A stretch of DNA of 64,000 bases from Antedon bifida (lineage: Eukaryota > Echinodermata > Crinoidea > Comatulida > Antedonidae), in assembly GCA_963402885.1 (NCBI GenBank), contig OY727095.1, forward strand, positions 17,117,001 to 17,181,000, written 5' to 3'. Positions 27,401-42,400 of the stretch are shown in pieces (position 1 is the stretch's first letter; each line of letters opens with the position of its first letter). The notes beneath the pieces were generated by a model. That model was not told the DNA's origin, did no database searches, and worked only from the letters and a program-made list of their open reading frames with translations. Made by a program: the position numbers and the translations under genes.

Positions 27401-30400
27401 AAATGAAAACAAAATATAATATATTACCATGGATCAGATCTAGTGATTGTAAGCCTATTACTTAATGTAAGTAATCATCAAAATCTACTTACTGTACAAT
27501 ATCAATCACAAAATTTGAACATTAATAAAATACATATTTCATAAAATTGTACAAACAAATGTTTAGATGTTAACAATATGAGGCCAATAAGCAGTTTAAT
27601 GAATTTACATATAAATTTAGGTAATGGGAAATTTCAGTAAATTAAGTGCAACTTCTAGAATTTTTACTCAATGGTAGAGAAAGTTGGTACATACTTTCGG
27701 TACTAATTTTTTACTTGAGAATTCTATATCTGTAAGTCTGATTAAATAATACTGCTCTTTGAGGTAGTAATACTATTGATTTATATGGTACTAATTGATA
27801 CTGAAGTTGAAGTTTATAAATACTCATGATAACAATAAAATGTGAAATTGTCCTGACAATTCTTTGTAAGCCTACATTACCCTATTTTGCAATGCTGTAG
27901 ATGTACCATATATGAGACAATACAGTAAAAATTACTGCTAAATAATGTGGTAAACCAGAACAAAATAGAATGGTTTACCACATCAGATGTACAGAATATT
28001 AGCCTATTACACTAGCAAATCCCTGTACATTACCTTATTTTGCAATGCTACTGGCTGACAGAAGCATTTTTTGTAAGGTAAGGGAGGGAGCAGGTTTTTA
28101 ATTAATAATTATTTTTTATTAAAATCAGATTCTATTAATTTTTTTAACATAAACATTTTTAGTTGTTTAGTAGTTGTCGCATTTTATTTCATATTTACAA
28201 TTAAGTAGACCATTGTCAATAATTGTTAATTAATAACTGAATATATAAAAAAAATAGATTTTCTTGTTCATTAAGAAAATTAAAGATTTATGTTATATGA
28301 TAGGTAACTGTACACTTTAAATCACTTATCATAAATCATATATAACTATTTAGTTATTTTTTTATTTGGTTTGTTTTAATCAAATTTGATTTTTGTTAAT
28401 GTGCTTACTTTTTTCTCTCATTAAATGGTTTACCACAGCATATCTATATAATGTTAGCCGACACACTAGCAAATCCCTGTACATTACCTTATTTTGCAAT
28501 GCTACTAGTGCCCCATCCTGAATGAGACACGTCACTATTTCTAAGGTAGGGTATCCATGGCACAGATATTCATGTAATGGAGTGTTCCCATGCTGGAAAG
28601 GAATCGTAATCATGAAGTTTATAAATACTGACAACAGACATTATGTGAAATTGTTTTTTTTTTTTGTTAATACAAACAACAACAATTACTGCTAAATAAT
28701 GTGATAAAATCCAAATTATCATTATCGATAAATGAAAACAAAATATAATATATTACAATGGATCAGATCTAGTGATTGTTAGCCTATTACTTAATGTAAG
28801 TAATCATCAAAATCTACTTACTGTACAATATCAATCACAAAATTTGAACATTAATAAAATACATATTTCATAAAATTGTACAAACAAATGTTTAGATGTT
28901 AACAATATGAGGCCAATAAGCAGTTTAATGAATTTATATATAAATTTAGGTAATGGGAAATTTCAGTAAATTAAGTGCAACTTCTAGAATTTTTACTCAA
29001 TGGTAGAGAAAGTTGGTACATACTTTCAGTACTGATTTTTAACACCCAATAACCAATATCATAATTAAGTTGAGATAAATATTAAATAATAACGATTAGA
29101 AAAATTTAGGTTAAACAATTTGCCTTGGTGAAGATCATATCATATCATGAAGCCTTATACCATCCCATCATCAAATGTACAAAGACAGGAATTTGGTGAA
29201 CAATACCATGCAATAAATAAAATTAAGGTAATTCTCAGGATGACAATTAATTATAATTGACTACATAAATTCCATAATTTATTTATTTATTTGTTTTGTG
29301 TACAGTGCGACTTAGACAATTTAAATAAAAAAGATAAGAGACGGAACTTTTCTTAAAAACATTCAGTTTGAAAAGAATAATTTCATATTACCTTTCTTTT
29401 TGAAATTGCATTGCTAAAACAGTTTTAGATTTGGAAACTAAACATTATTTACATTTCTCTTCAAAAGTTTTGCATAAAGATCTTAGGTTGGAAAAGTATG
29501 TTTTTAAGGCCATGTTGATGATTAGCTGGATAGACTGACAGAAGCATTTTTTTTATAAGGTGAAGGAAGGAGCAGATTATTAACAATTAATAATTCTTTT
29601 TAACTGAAATCCAATTCTATTAATTTTTTTAACATAAACATTTTTTTATTTGTTATTTTATTATTAGTACAAACAAATGTTGAGATATTAAAAATATGAG
29701 GCCAATATAATAAGCAGTTTAATGAATTCTATCTTTCGGTACTAATTTTTAACACCTAATGAAAACCAGTGTATTATATTGACGATCAAAACAAATTTAT
29801 CATTTGCCTCGATGAAGATCATATCATATCATGAAGCCTTATACCATCCCATCATCAAATGTACCAAGACAGGAATTTGGTGAACAATACCATGTAATAA
29901 ACAAAATTAAGGTAATTCTCAGGATGACAATTATATTTGACTACATAAATTCCATCATATCTGTATTTATTTGCCTTGTGTACAGTGCAATTTTCAGTTA
30001 TTTACCAAAGTTCATGTATTCGAGAAGCATCTGTGAGCACTTACTAGTATATTATATTTTAACGAGAAATCATTTTTCCAAAAAAGTCATAAGATAAGAG
30101 ACGGAACTTTTCTTAAAGCATTCAGTTTGAAAAGAATAATTTCATATTACCTTTCTTTTTAAAATGTCATTACTCAAACAATTTAGATTTTGAAAACTAA
30201 CAAAACATTGTTTACATTTCTCTTCCTTTTGTGGCAAAATGTTTGCACAAAAAGATCCTAGGTTGGAAAAGGATTTCTTTAAGGCCATTTTCATAATTAG
30301 CTGGATAGACTGACAGAAGCATTTTTTGTAAGGTAAGGGAAGGAGCAGGTTTTTAATTAATAATTATTTTTTATTAAAATCAGATTCTATTAATTTTTTT

Positions 30401-33400
30401 AACATAAACATTTTTAGTTGTTTAGTAGTTGTCGCATTTTATTTCATATTTACAATTAACTAGACCATTGTCAATAATTGTTAATTAATAACTGAATATA
30501 TAAAAAAAATTGATTTTTTTGTTCATTCAGAAAATTAAAGATTTATGTTATATGATAGGTAACTGTACACTTTAAATCAGTTATCATAAATCATATATAA
30601 CTATTTAGTTATTTTTTTATTTGGTTTGTTTTAATCAAATTTGATTTTTGTTAATGTGCTTACTTTTTTCTCTCATTAAATGGTTTACTTCAGCAGATCT
30701 ATAGAATGTTAGCCTATTACACTAGCAAATCCCTGTAGATTTACCTTATTTTGCAATGCTACTGGTGCCCCATCCTGAATGAGACACGTCACTATTTCTA
30801 AGGTAGGGTCTTCATGGCACAGATATTCATGTAATGGAGTGTTCCCATGCTGGAAAGGAATCGTAATCATGAAGTTTATAAATACTGACAACAGACATTA
30901 TGTGAAATTGTTTTTTTTTTTTGTTAATACAAACAACAACAATTACTGCTAAATAATGTGATAAAATCATAATTATCATTATCGATAAACGAAAACAAAA
31001 TATAATATATTACCATGGATCAGATCTAGTGATTGTTAGCCTATTACTTAATGTAAGTAATCATCAAAATCTAATTACTGTACAATATCAATCACAAAAT
31101 TTGAACGTTATAAAATACATATTTCATAAAAATGTACAAACAAATGTTCAGATATTAAAAATATGAGGCCAATAAGCAGTTTAATGAATTTATATATAAA
31201 TTTAGGTAATGGGAAATTTCTGTAAATTAAGTTCAACTTCTAGAATTTTTACCCAATGGTAGAGAAAGTTGGTACATACTTTCGGTACTAATTTCTAACA
31301 CCTAATGAAAACCAGTGTACTATATTGACGATCAAAACAAATTTATCATTTTCCTCGATGAAGATCATATCATATCATGAAGCCTGATACCATCCCATCA
31401 TCAAATGTACCAAGACAGGAATTTGGTGAACAATACCATATAATAAACAAAATTAAGGTAATTCTCAGGATGACAATTATTTTTGACTACATAAATTCCA
31501 TCATATCTGTATTTATTTGCCTTGTGTACAGTGCAATTTTCAGTTATTTACCAAAGTTCATGTATTCGAGAAGCATCTGTGAGCACTTACTAGTATATTA
31601 TATTTTAACGAGAAATCATTTTTCCAAAAAAGTTTAAGATAAGAGACGGAACTTTTCTTAAAAGCATTCAGTTTGAAAAGAATAATTTCATATTACATTT
31701 CTTTTTTAAATTGCATTACTCAAACAATTTAGATTTTGAAAACTAACAAAACATTGTTTACATTTCTCTTCATTTTTAAAAGATCCTAGGTTGGAAAAGG
31801 ATTTCTTTAAGGCCATTTTCATAATTAGCTGGATAGACTGACAGAAGCATTTTTTGTACGGTAATGGAGGGAGCAGGTTTTTAATTAATAATTATTTTTG
31901 TATTAAAATCAGATTCTATTAATTTTTTTAACATAAACATTTTTAAATGTTTAGTAGTTGTCCCATTTTATTTCATATTTACAATTAATTAGACCATTGT
32001 CAATAATTGTTAATTAATAACTGAATATATAACAAAAATAGATTTTTTTGTTCATTAAGAAAATTAAAGATTTATGTTATATGATAGAAACTGTACACTT
32101 TAAATCAGTTATCATAAATCATATATAACTATTTAGTTATTTTTTTATTTGGTTTGTTTTAATCAAATTTAATTTTTGTTAATGTGCTTACTTTTTTTCT
32201 CTCATTAAATGGTTTACTTCAGCAGATCTATAGAATGTTAGCTTATTACACTAGCAAATCCTTGTACATTACCTTATTTTGCCATGCTACTGGTGCCCCA
32301 TGCTGAATGAGACACGTCACGATTTCTAAGGTAGGTGCATATAGAGGACTCCTCAGATATGAATGTAATGGAGTGTCACCATCCTGGAAAGGAATCATAA
32401 TCATGATGTTTATAAATACTGACAACAGACATTATGTGAAATTGGGTTTTTTTGTTAATACAAACAACAACAATTACTGCTAAATAATGTGATAAAATCC
32501 TAATTATCATTATCGATAAATGAAAACAAAATATAATATATTACCATGGATCAGATCTAGTGATTGTTAGCCTATTACTTAATGTAAGTAATCATTAAAA
32601 TCTACTTACTGTAAAATATCAATCACAAAATTTGAACATTAAAAAAATACATATTTCATAAAATTGTACAAACAAATGTTTAGATGTTAACAATATGAGG
32701 CCAATAAGCAATTTAATGAATTTACATATAAATTTAGGTAATGGGAAATTTCAGTAAATTAAGTGCAACTTCTAGAATTTATACTCAACTAGCAATTATA
32801 CCCGCCCCAGGGCGGGTTTCAAAATTAGTTTAAATCCTTCTCAGTACATAACACCCAACGCCAGTATCTCCCTATACTCACCAACCTCCACCCCTCTTCA
32901 ATAACACCCCACACTCTTTTTTAAAAACAAATTCTTCCCACAAATTCAATTTAACTTTAGCTTTAAATTGGGAGGAGTATACATTGCTGAGGTAGTCGTT
33001 ATAATGGTTTAAGTACGTTGTAAACTGTGTAAATGAATAGGTGTCATATTGGCTAATAATTTAGATACTGTGGTCCCCCAGCCTTCTTTCTCCACTCACC
33101 ATTCCAGCCACAAACAACAAACCTTAGCTCCTCCCCTGGACAGTTCAAATATAGTAACTTTTCCTATTACATTTCCAATCATATAGGCTACTTCATTACG
33201 CCAGTATTTTCGCTGCTCCTCCTCCTCCCCAAAACACACCCCAGATACTAGGTGATGTACAAATTATTCATCACTCCCATTCCATAATCCCTCAGTGGCA
33301 GTTTTCAAAAGTAGTTTAAAACATTCCTAATACAGTTAGAATAGGCCTACATCCCCACCCCAAACTCCCAGCCCCTTCCTAGTGAATAATTAAAATACTT

Positions 33401-36400
33401 TTTCCAACCACAATTTGATAGCCTCTAATACCCCTAGCCTAAGCAAAATCCCCACTATCCCTGAACCCCAACTCCCAACTCCCCCCCCCCCCCCCCCACC
33501 CCCCCAATCAAATTCCCAGACTTTTTTGAAATGTAGTTTAAAACCTTCCCGGTACAATTGCGATCATTTTGATACCCCATATGAATGGTTACATGCAGAA
33601 ACAGAAATTTTTATAATGAACAAACATCGCAAGTGGGAAAAAGTGGGCCATTTTGGCCCCTAACTTGGATCCTAGATGGCGGATGATGTTCAAATATAGT
33701 TTAGAACATTCCCGGTACAATTCCGGTCATTTTGATACCCCATATGTAAGGTTACGTGCAGTAACAAAAATTTGTATAACAAACAAACAGACGTACAAAC
33801 TCTCTCACTTATAATAGATGGTAGAGAAAGTTGGTACATACTTTCGGTACTGATTTTTAACACCCAATCAAAGTAAGATTGTTCATTGTTCTCCTATTAA
33901 AGGCACTATGGGCGTGCCATAAATACGCTCGTTTAGTTTCAGTTTTTGTTGCTAAATTCATCGTTTTTAACATAAATTCGGACGATTTTTGCTATAAAAT
34001 TTGGGTTTTCATAATTAATTAACCATTATCTATTCTCGTTTGGTAGGTATTTGCAACATTCTGAGTCCCTTTTGTTTCCGTTTTGGTGTTTATAGGATCA
34101 TACCCTTCTCAAATTGTTTAACTTGGGTATTTCGGAACTCCACCCCGAATTCCTCTTTTACTTTCGCAAAAATGCTCTTATATATCTGTGAATCTTTTCT
34201 ATTGCCTGCCATCCTTCCCCGTACTTTCTCTTCTCCCCCACAACTGAATAACATATCTTGTGATTTCATTCATCCACATGCATGTTCACTTCTTCGTTCG
34301 ACTGTCAAAACCACGAGGAAAACACACATGGTTCGCGACGGTATCTGACCCGGGGTCACAACTGTCAATCAAATAACCGTTATTTCGTGTTGCAGCTAAG
34401 AATTGCTCAGCGATAACCGGTTAAACGGCGTTCTAACACCGATTTAAATTGGTGTTTTTAACCACTTATTTTGCGCTGCCTTTTAACCGGTTACCACAAA
34501 TTTGTCCTGTTTCTGCTGCCAAGAAAATGGAGTTAATTTATTCACACCGATTTTAATTTATTCACACCGATTTTAACCGGTTATTTTGTATGCAGCAGAA
34601 ACAGACCCTTAGACAATATTCAGTTATTTACGGAAGTTTATGTATTCGATAACCATCTGTGGGCACTTAATTACCAGTATATCAAATTTTAACTGGCAAC
34701 TTTAATAGAATCATTTTTTCCAAAAAGTCATAAGATCAGATACGGCACTGTTTGAAAAGAATAATTTCATATTAAATTTCTTTTTGAAATTGCATTGCTC
34801 AAACATTTTTACTAAACTAAACATTATTTACATTTCTCTTCCTTTTGTGCAAAATGTTTGTTTGGAAAAGGCCATATTCATACTGTGTGTGATAAGACTG
34901 ACAGAAGTATTTTATTATAAAGTAAGTAAAGGGCGGGAGCACGTTATTGAAATCAGATTCTATTTTTAACATAAACATTTTTTAATTTGTTAGTTTATTA
35001 ATAGTCAATGTAGTTGTCCCATTTTATTTCGTATTTACAATTAATTAGACCATTGTCAATCGTTATCTTTAAAGTACATACAGTAATAATGAGCAATTTA
35101 TATTTGTTTTACGGTCATAAAAATGTAAACAACATTGTAGGTTACTATTAGGAAGATTTTTCATTGAGAAAAATAAAGATTTATGTTATTTGACAGGTAA
35201 CTGTACACTTTAAATCAGTTCATAAATCAAATAAACTATTTAGTTTTTTATTTGGTTTGTTGTAATCAAGTCTTTACTTTTTCTCTCATTTTAACATTTT
35301 TCACAAAATCATGTTTTGTATGCTTCATTTAGATTCTGCTAAGCTTTGATTTATTTATATTATTATTTTTAGCCTAATGTGGTTAATCAGTGCATGCAGG
35401 TTATACCCCCATCATCAGTGTGTATTTATATTATTTTTAGCCTAATGTGGTTAATCAGTGCATGCAGGTTATACCCCCATCATCAGTGTGTATTTATATT
35501 ATTATTTTTAGCCTAATGTGGTTAATCAGTACATGCAGGTTATACCTCCATCATCAGTGTGTATTTATATTATTATTTTTAGCCTAATGTGGTTAATCAG
35601 TGCATGCAGGTTATACCGCCATCATCAGTGTGTATTTATATTATTATTTTTAGCCTAATGTGGTTAATCAGTGCATGCAGGTTATACCCCCATCATCAGT
35701 GTGTATTTATATTATTATTTTTAGCCTAATGTGGTTAATCAGTACATGCAGGTTATACCCCCATCATCAGTGTGTATTTATATTATTATTTTTAGCCTAA
35801 TGTGGTTAATCAGTGCATGCAGGTTATACCGCCATCATCAGTGTGTATTTATATTATTATTTTTAGCCTAATGTGGTTAATCAGTGCATGCAGGTTATAC
35901 CCCCATCATCAGTGTGTATTTATATTATTATTTTTAGCCTAATGTGGTTAATCAGTACATGCAGGTTATACCCCCATCATCAGTGTGTATTTATATTATT
36001 ATTTTTAGCCTAATGTGGTTAATCAGTGCATGCAGGTTATACCCCCATCATCAGTGTGTATTTATATTATTATTTTTAGCCTAATGTTGTTAATCAGTAC
36101 ATGCAGGTTATACCTCCATCATCAGTGTGATATTGCAAAATAATTGTAATTCATTATATAAAAAAATGTTATAATAACTAATAAAGAAAATTACATTCTC
36201 TATAATTTTAAACTTTAATTAAAAGAATTTCTTCTTTGATAATATTATAAAAATAATGTACATCTTGTTTTAAATACCTTATCGATAGATTTCACAAGAT
36301 CTGGTTGCGTCTTACAAATTTGTTTAATTGTTTGCAAATCATTGTTGGACAACAAAGCTTTTTCTAATTTGTTCCTGTTAAAATGTAAGAAATAATGAAT

Positions 36401-39400
36401 TATTACATTATTTTATGAAAATGACGATTGATGGAAATAATAATATGATGAGAATGAGCCCTTTAATTATGGCAAGCCTCAGCTGTCTGAAGTATTCAAA
36501 ATATTATATTATTATATCATTTTTTTATTATATTATATCTTGTATTGTAATGAAATATACGTTTTGCATTATATTACTTAGTTTTAGCATTATATTATAT
36601 CTATTTCTAATATATTATGTGAAAAATGTAACAAATTATTGACTATTTGTATTATATTATTCGGTTTTGGCATTATATTATGAACATTTACTATTATATT
36701 ATTAATAAAATACATTATATTATAATATAATTGTATTATATTAAACGCATTTACCTTACTTTATAACATACAACATTATTATATTATACGGATTCGTTAG
36801 TTATATTATTATTTTGTATGATGTTTATTATACGTCACGACTTATTCAGTTCTTCTAACTCTTTCTCTCCCTCCCCCTGTTCACTAGCAATCAGCGGCAG
36901 AATCTGAATTGTGTGACTGTTGAAGAATAACTAATTATCTTGACTACGTACTAGGCCTAGGCCTACTAGGGGATCTAGCCTAGACGTAGCTAGTTAGACA
37001 AGTGACCAAGGACCACCGGACAGCTACAACTAATACTACAATACAATAATACTACTACAATAACTACTACTGCTACTACCTAGGCCTAGCTAGTAGAGTA
37101 CTAGGTAGCTACTACTAGGCTCTAGGGCGTATGTATGATGTTAACTACTAGGCCTAGGCCTACTAGTACTAGGCTAGGCCTAGACTTAAGTTGTAGTAGG
37201 CTAGGGCCGGGCCTGCTGCCTTAGGCTAGGCTACTACTACTACTACTAGGCAGTCAGCCCATGGTGGGTACGAGTGGGTGAGTGAGCCAAAATTTTGGAT
37301 AAGTAAACCAAAATTTGGGTACGAGCGAGTTGGCATGGGTACGGGTTGACCTGTATCCTTCTAGCTAATCGTACTAGGCCTCAAGTAAGTCTACGCTACC
37401 CAGTCCGGCTACAATATGGTTTATTTTGTTTTATAGCTTTATTGATAGCTGGGTTCAAATCTGGGTTAGGATGGCTTTTTCTCATTCTAAAACAGATTTC
37501 CTTATCATAATAAAATAATATATGAATTTATTTGTAATATTGTAATGTATACATAATATAAGTAATTGCCATTGCATTTATTATTATTAATTATATATTA
37601 TACGGTTACCCCTTAATTATACTATAGTATAATTTCCTTGTTATATTTTACAATATTTTCTTCATAATTCTACAATTTTGTCTTTCACAGCACAAATTTA
37701 TCATACTGAATCATCACACACCAAGTCTCATAAATTTCTACTGTATTTGTCCAAGCTACTCCAGCTACATGGTATTGCCTTGAGGCTAAACTACACGGTA
37801 TACTGGCACTACCATCATCCCTGGCTCGTCAACCTGGACCACATAAGCACAGTTTCAGTTTATTTACCATTTCAATTTCTGAACATAAGAGATGAACAAC
37901 TTATATGGATGGATAACCGTAAGAGCGAAGCTCGTTTACCGGTCACCCATTAGTGCAGTGACATTACAGACAACATAAAGACAGGACAAAGGTGCAATAC
38001 ATAACAAGACATGTGAACACTTGTGTTTGCAACCCCTTGGATAAAATAATATATTTATATAAAGGAGAAAGTTAGATATTATAATATTTCTTTTCGATCA
38101 TACAATGATAATTTTAAAATTATTTCCTAAGAAGTCATACTACTGATTCAAAATAGTGACTTACACCCTGTGGTCAAGGCTTTATTTTCTCTTATGCTTA
38201 TTTCCTCCAACATACAGAGTACATAGGACTTTTTTATTCATAACTGTTGAATTGCATCCCAATACATAGTACCTGGTATTGGTATTATATCTAAAAATAC
38301 AAAGGCGGCTAACACAGATAGTTCCATATACAGTACTCTCTTATAAATAGATGTATCTCTCCAATCTACTTCCAACTACCTAATCTAATAATAGTACTAT
38401 TAGCATACTACTATACACTTTGTAGACAAGAAGTAAGTTGTATACACCTAGAGGACTTATGGTAGTACAGTCGAACGCCCTGTCACTGGCCCGGTCAACA
38501 TAATCTATACCTAGATTATTACAGTAATTAAAGTACATTATTACAGAGATTTTTTTTTTTTTTTGCAGAAATCAAAGTTATGTGTATAGAAAGCAGTACT
38601 GTTATTAAAAACTAAGCAGGTTGTACTCTTGAACGCAAACTGGCAGGATATTTTGAATATTTTTTATTGTTGAAATGAATGGAATTTTAACTTCATTTTC
38701 TACGAACTGGAGACGAAGACATATTATGACACTTTTATTTAAATTTATTTGAATAGACCTCCATGTAAATTCATTAAAGGCTACATGATTGTTTTATATT
38801 TTAATATGTGATAGTAGAAAATCATTGTGTATAATGAGGACTATGAATCTGATATTCACTTGCATTCTCATCTTTTTAAAATTGTATTTATAATGTTGGT
38901 AATGAGTTTAAAATTTAATTATATTGACTAGTTTTGATAATCATTATGTCCATATAAATTCATTTCCATTTCTTTTGTGGAATATAGTTCATATATTATG
39001 TATTAAATAAATTGGTAAGGCCCTATACTGTTATTATTTAAGAAAAGTTTATATACACTTATTTTATGCCTACCAATATTAGTATAATTGTTTATATAAA
39101 TATTTTGTCTAATTGCCTTGATTTTTTGTATAGGCCAATGGCATCAATGTTTTTCTCAAAGCAAATTAGCCTAATAATGCCACATTTAGAAACATGATTC
39201 ATTGATTTCTGATATTCTGTACTTGTGTATGCATTACTAAAATAACCTAGTAGTTAATATATTTCATTTGTAATGTATGTATAAACATTCAGTTTTTTTT
39301 CACATTTTTAAATTTAAACATTATTACAATACCTACCTTTCTGATATTGTTACTATTGTATAATTTTTTTTGAGGCAGATTGTTTTCAATAAAAACAAAT

Positions 39401-42400
39401 TTTAAACAATTATTTTGACTTATACTGTACTATGTTAGTTCAGGAGATGAAGTGTGTGTGGGCAGAATCTGGTGTGAGGTGTATATTTGTCACTTTAAGA
39501 CCTAAATTAGATGTTTCTGAAGAAAAGAAGTAAAAGGATACGCTTTCAAACAACTTCAAGAAGATTCACACAAAAATAATTACTTTCCAATAAAATAGTA
39601 TAACAGTGTATATTACAGTACATTGAATAAACTCGAGCGGAATAATAACGCACATAAAAAAATATTCATTTTCTTTTCGAAAAGTGCCCTCTCTAGTTTT
39701 CTATTAATTTATTAATAATTATTATTAATTAATGAGTAATATGAACATATTTTTTACATTTAAGGCTGGAAGCTGTATCTACTCCTAACAAAGTTTCATA
39801 CCTCCAAATTTCATCAACGTATTCAAAGCACTTAAATAAATATCACATTTAACATTACAAATTCAGGTTTTGATAGAATTTTGCTTAAAAACATATACAA
39901 AAAACATCGATAAAAAATACTTTTCGTATTCAAAAACATGTGATACTTGGTATAAATGTTCAATATAGGTTGCTCCATCCATATTGCAAAAAAAAAATAA
40001 CTATCAAGCCATATCACTGATTTTTTAAATTTACGTTTTTACAAAATGTACACTTATGAAAGACCATACAATTCCAACTCATTTTTTTCAACCTAATAAC
40101 GTTTTTGAAAAAACAACCAACAAAAAACGTTCATGAATGCAATTTTGTTTCTGTGAATAGAGCAACATATAGTGAACATTTATACCAAGTATCAAATGTT
40201 TTTGAATACGAAAAGTATTTTTTATCGATGTTTTTTGTATATGTTTTTAAGCAAAATTCTATCCAAAACCCGATTTTTTATGTTAAATGTGATATTTAAT
40301 ATTGAAGTGCTTTGAATACGTTGATGAAATTTGGAGGTATGAAACTTTGTTAGGAGTAGAACCAGCTTCCAGCATTGAATGTTAAAAATATGTTCATATT
40401 ACTTATTAATTAATAATAATTATTAATAAATTAATAGAAAACTACAGAGGGCACTTTTCGAAAAGAAAATGAATATTTTTTTATGTGCGTTATTATTCCG
40501 CTCGAGTTTATTCAATGTACTGTAATATACACTGTTATACTATTTTATTGGAAAGTAATTATTTTTGTGTAAATCTTCTTGAAGTTGTTTGAAAGCATAT
40601 CCTTTTACTTCTTTTCTTCAGAAACATCTAATTTAGGTCTTAAAGTGACAAATATACACCTCACACCAGATTCTGCCCACACACACTTCATCTCCTGAAC
40701 TAACATAGTACAGTATAAGTCAAAATCATTGTTTAAAATTTTTTTTTATTGAAAACAATCTGCCTCAAAAAATATTATACAATAGTAACAATATCAGAAA
40801 GGTAGGTATTGTAATAATGTTTAAATTTAAAAATGTGAAAAAAAAATTGAATGTTTATACATACATTATAAATTAAATATATTATCTACTATTTTAGTAA
40901 TGCATACACAAGTACAGAATATCAGAAATCAATGAATCATGTGTCTAAATGTGGCATTATTAGGCTAATTTGCTTTGAGAAAAACATTGATGCCATTGGC
41001 CTATACAAAAAATCAAGTAGTAATAGCAATAATAATAGTACTATTATTAGATTAGGTAGTTGGGAGTAGATTGGAGAGATACATCTAATTATAAGAGAGT
41101 ACTGTATATGGAACTATCTGTGTTAGCCGCCTTTGTATTTTTAGATATAATACCAATAGGTACTATGTATTGGGATGCAATTCAACAGTTATGAATAAAA
41201 AAGTCCTATGTACTCTGTATGTTGGAGGAAATAAGCATAAGAGAAAATAAATCCTTGACCACAGGGTGTAAGTCACTATTTTGAATCAGTAGTATGACTT
41301 CTTAGGAAATAATTTTAAAATTATCATTGTATGATCGAAAAGAAATATTATAATATCTAACTTTCTCCTTTATATAAATATATTATAAGTGTTCACATGT
41401 CTTGTTATGTATTGCACCTTTGTCCTGTCTTTATGTTGTCTGTAATGTCACTGCACTAACGGGTGACCGGTAAACGAGCTTCGCTCTTACGGTTATCCAT
41501 CCATATAAGTTGTTCATCTCTTATGTTCAGAAATTGAAATGGTAAATAAACTGAAACTGAAACTGTGCTTATGTGGTCCAGGTTGACGAGCCAGGAATGA
41601 TGGTAGTGCCAGTATACCGTGTAGTTTAGCCTCAAGGCAATACCATGTAGCTGGAGTAGCTTGGACAAATACAGTAGAAATTTATGAGACTTGGTGTGTG
41701 ATGATTCAGTATGATAAATTTGTGCTGTGAAAGACAAAATTGTAGAATTATGAAGAAAATATTGTAAAATATAACAAGGAAATTATACTATAGTATAATT
41801 AAGGGGTAACCGTATAATATATAATTAATAATAATAAATGCAATGGCAATTACTTATATTATGTATACATTACAATATTACAAATAAATTCATATATTAT
41901 TTTACCAGCTATCAATAAAGCTATAAAACAAAATAAACCATATTGTAGCCGGACTGGGTAGCGTAGACTTACTTGAGGCCTAGGCCTAGTACGATTAGCT
42001 AGAAGGATACAGGTCAACCCGTACCCATGCCAACTCGCTCGTACCCAAATATTGGTTTACTTATACAACATTTTGGCTTACTCATACCCATCATGGGCTG
42101 ACTGCCTAGTAGTAGTAGTAGTAGCCTAGCCTAAGGCAGCAGGCCCGGCCCTAGCCTACTACAACTTAAGTCTAGGCCTAGCCTAGGCCTCTAGTACTAG
42201 TAGTAGGCCTAGGCCTAGTAGTTAACATCATACATACGCCCTAGAGCCTAGTAGTAGCTACCTAGTACTCTACTAGCTAGGCCTATGTAGTAGCAGTAGT
42301 AGTTATTGTAGTAGTATTATTGTATTGTAGTATTAGTTGTAGCTGTCCGGTGGTCCTTGGTCACTTGTCTAACTAGCTACGTCTAGGCTAGATCCCCTAG

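Larger units (their letters stand above)
18380..32788. repeat. Tandem array of ankyrin exon-intron units
   Basis: Blocks of 1.3-2.7 kb repeat in direct orientation. Each typically has an ankyrin exon on the minus strand, an 'aacaattactgctaaataatgtgat' block, an 'acattatgtgaaattg' block and a plus-strand 'ccatcccatcatcaaatgta' block. The last occurs about eleven times (from 18889 to 31385). Intron and exon copies are similarly conserved, so the duplications are recent or homogenised. Exon spacings: 1855, 2685, 2463, 1323, 2257 and 1528 bp. A segment at about 18943-19760 interrupts the first unit with unrelated sequence. Confidence 0.85.

Noticed and set aside
34040-34348. 102-residue plus-strand frame
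   Set aside because: Inside a segment that looks like a transposon; no recognisable domain.
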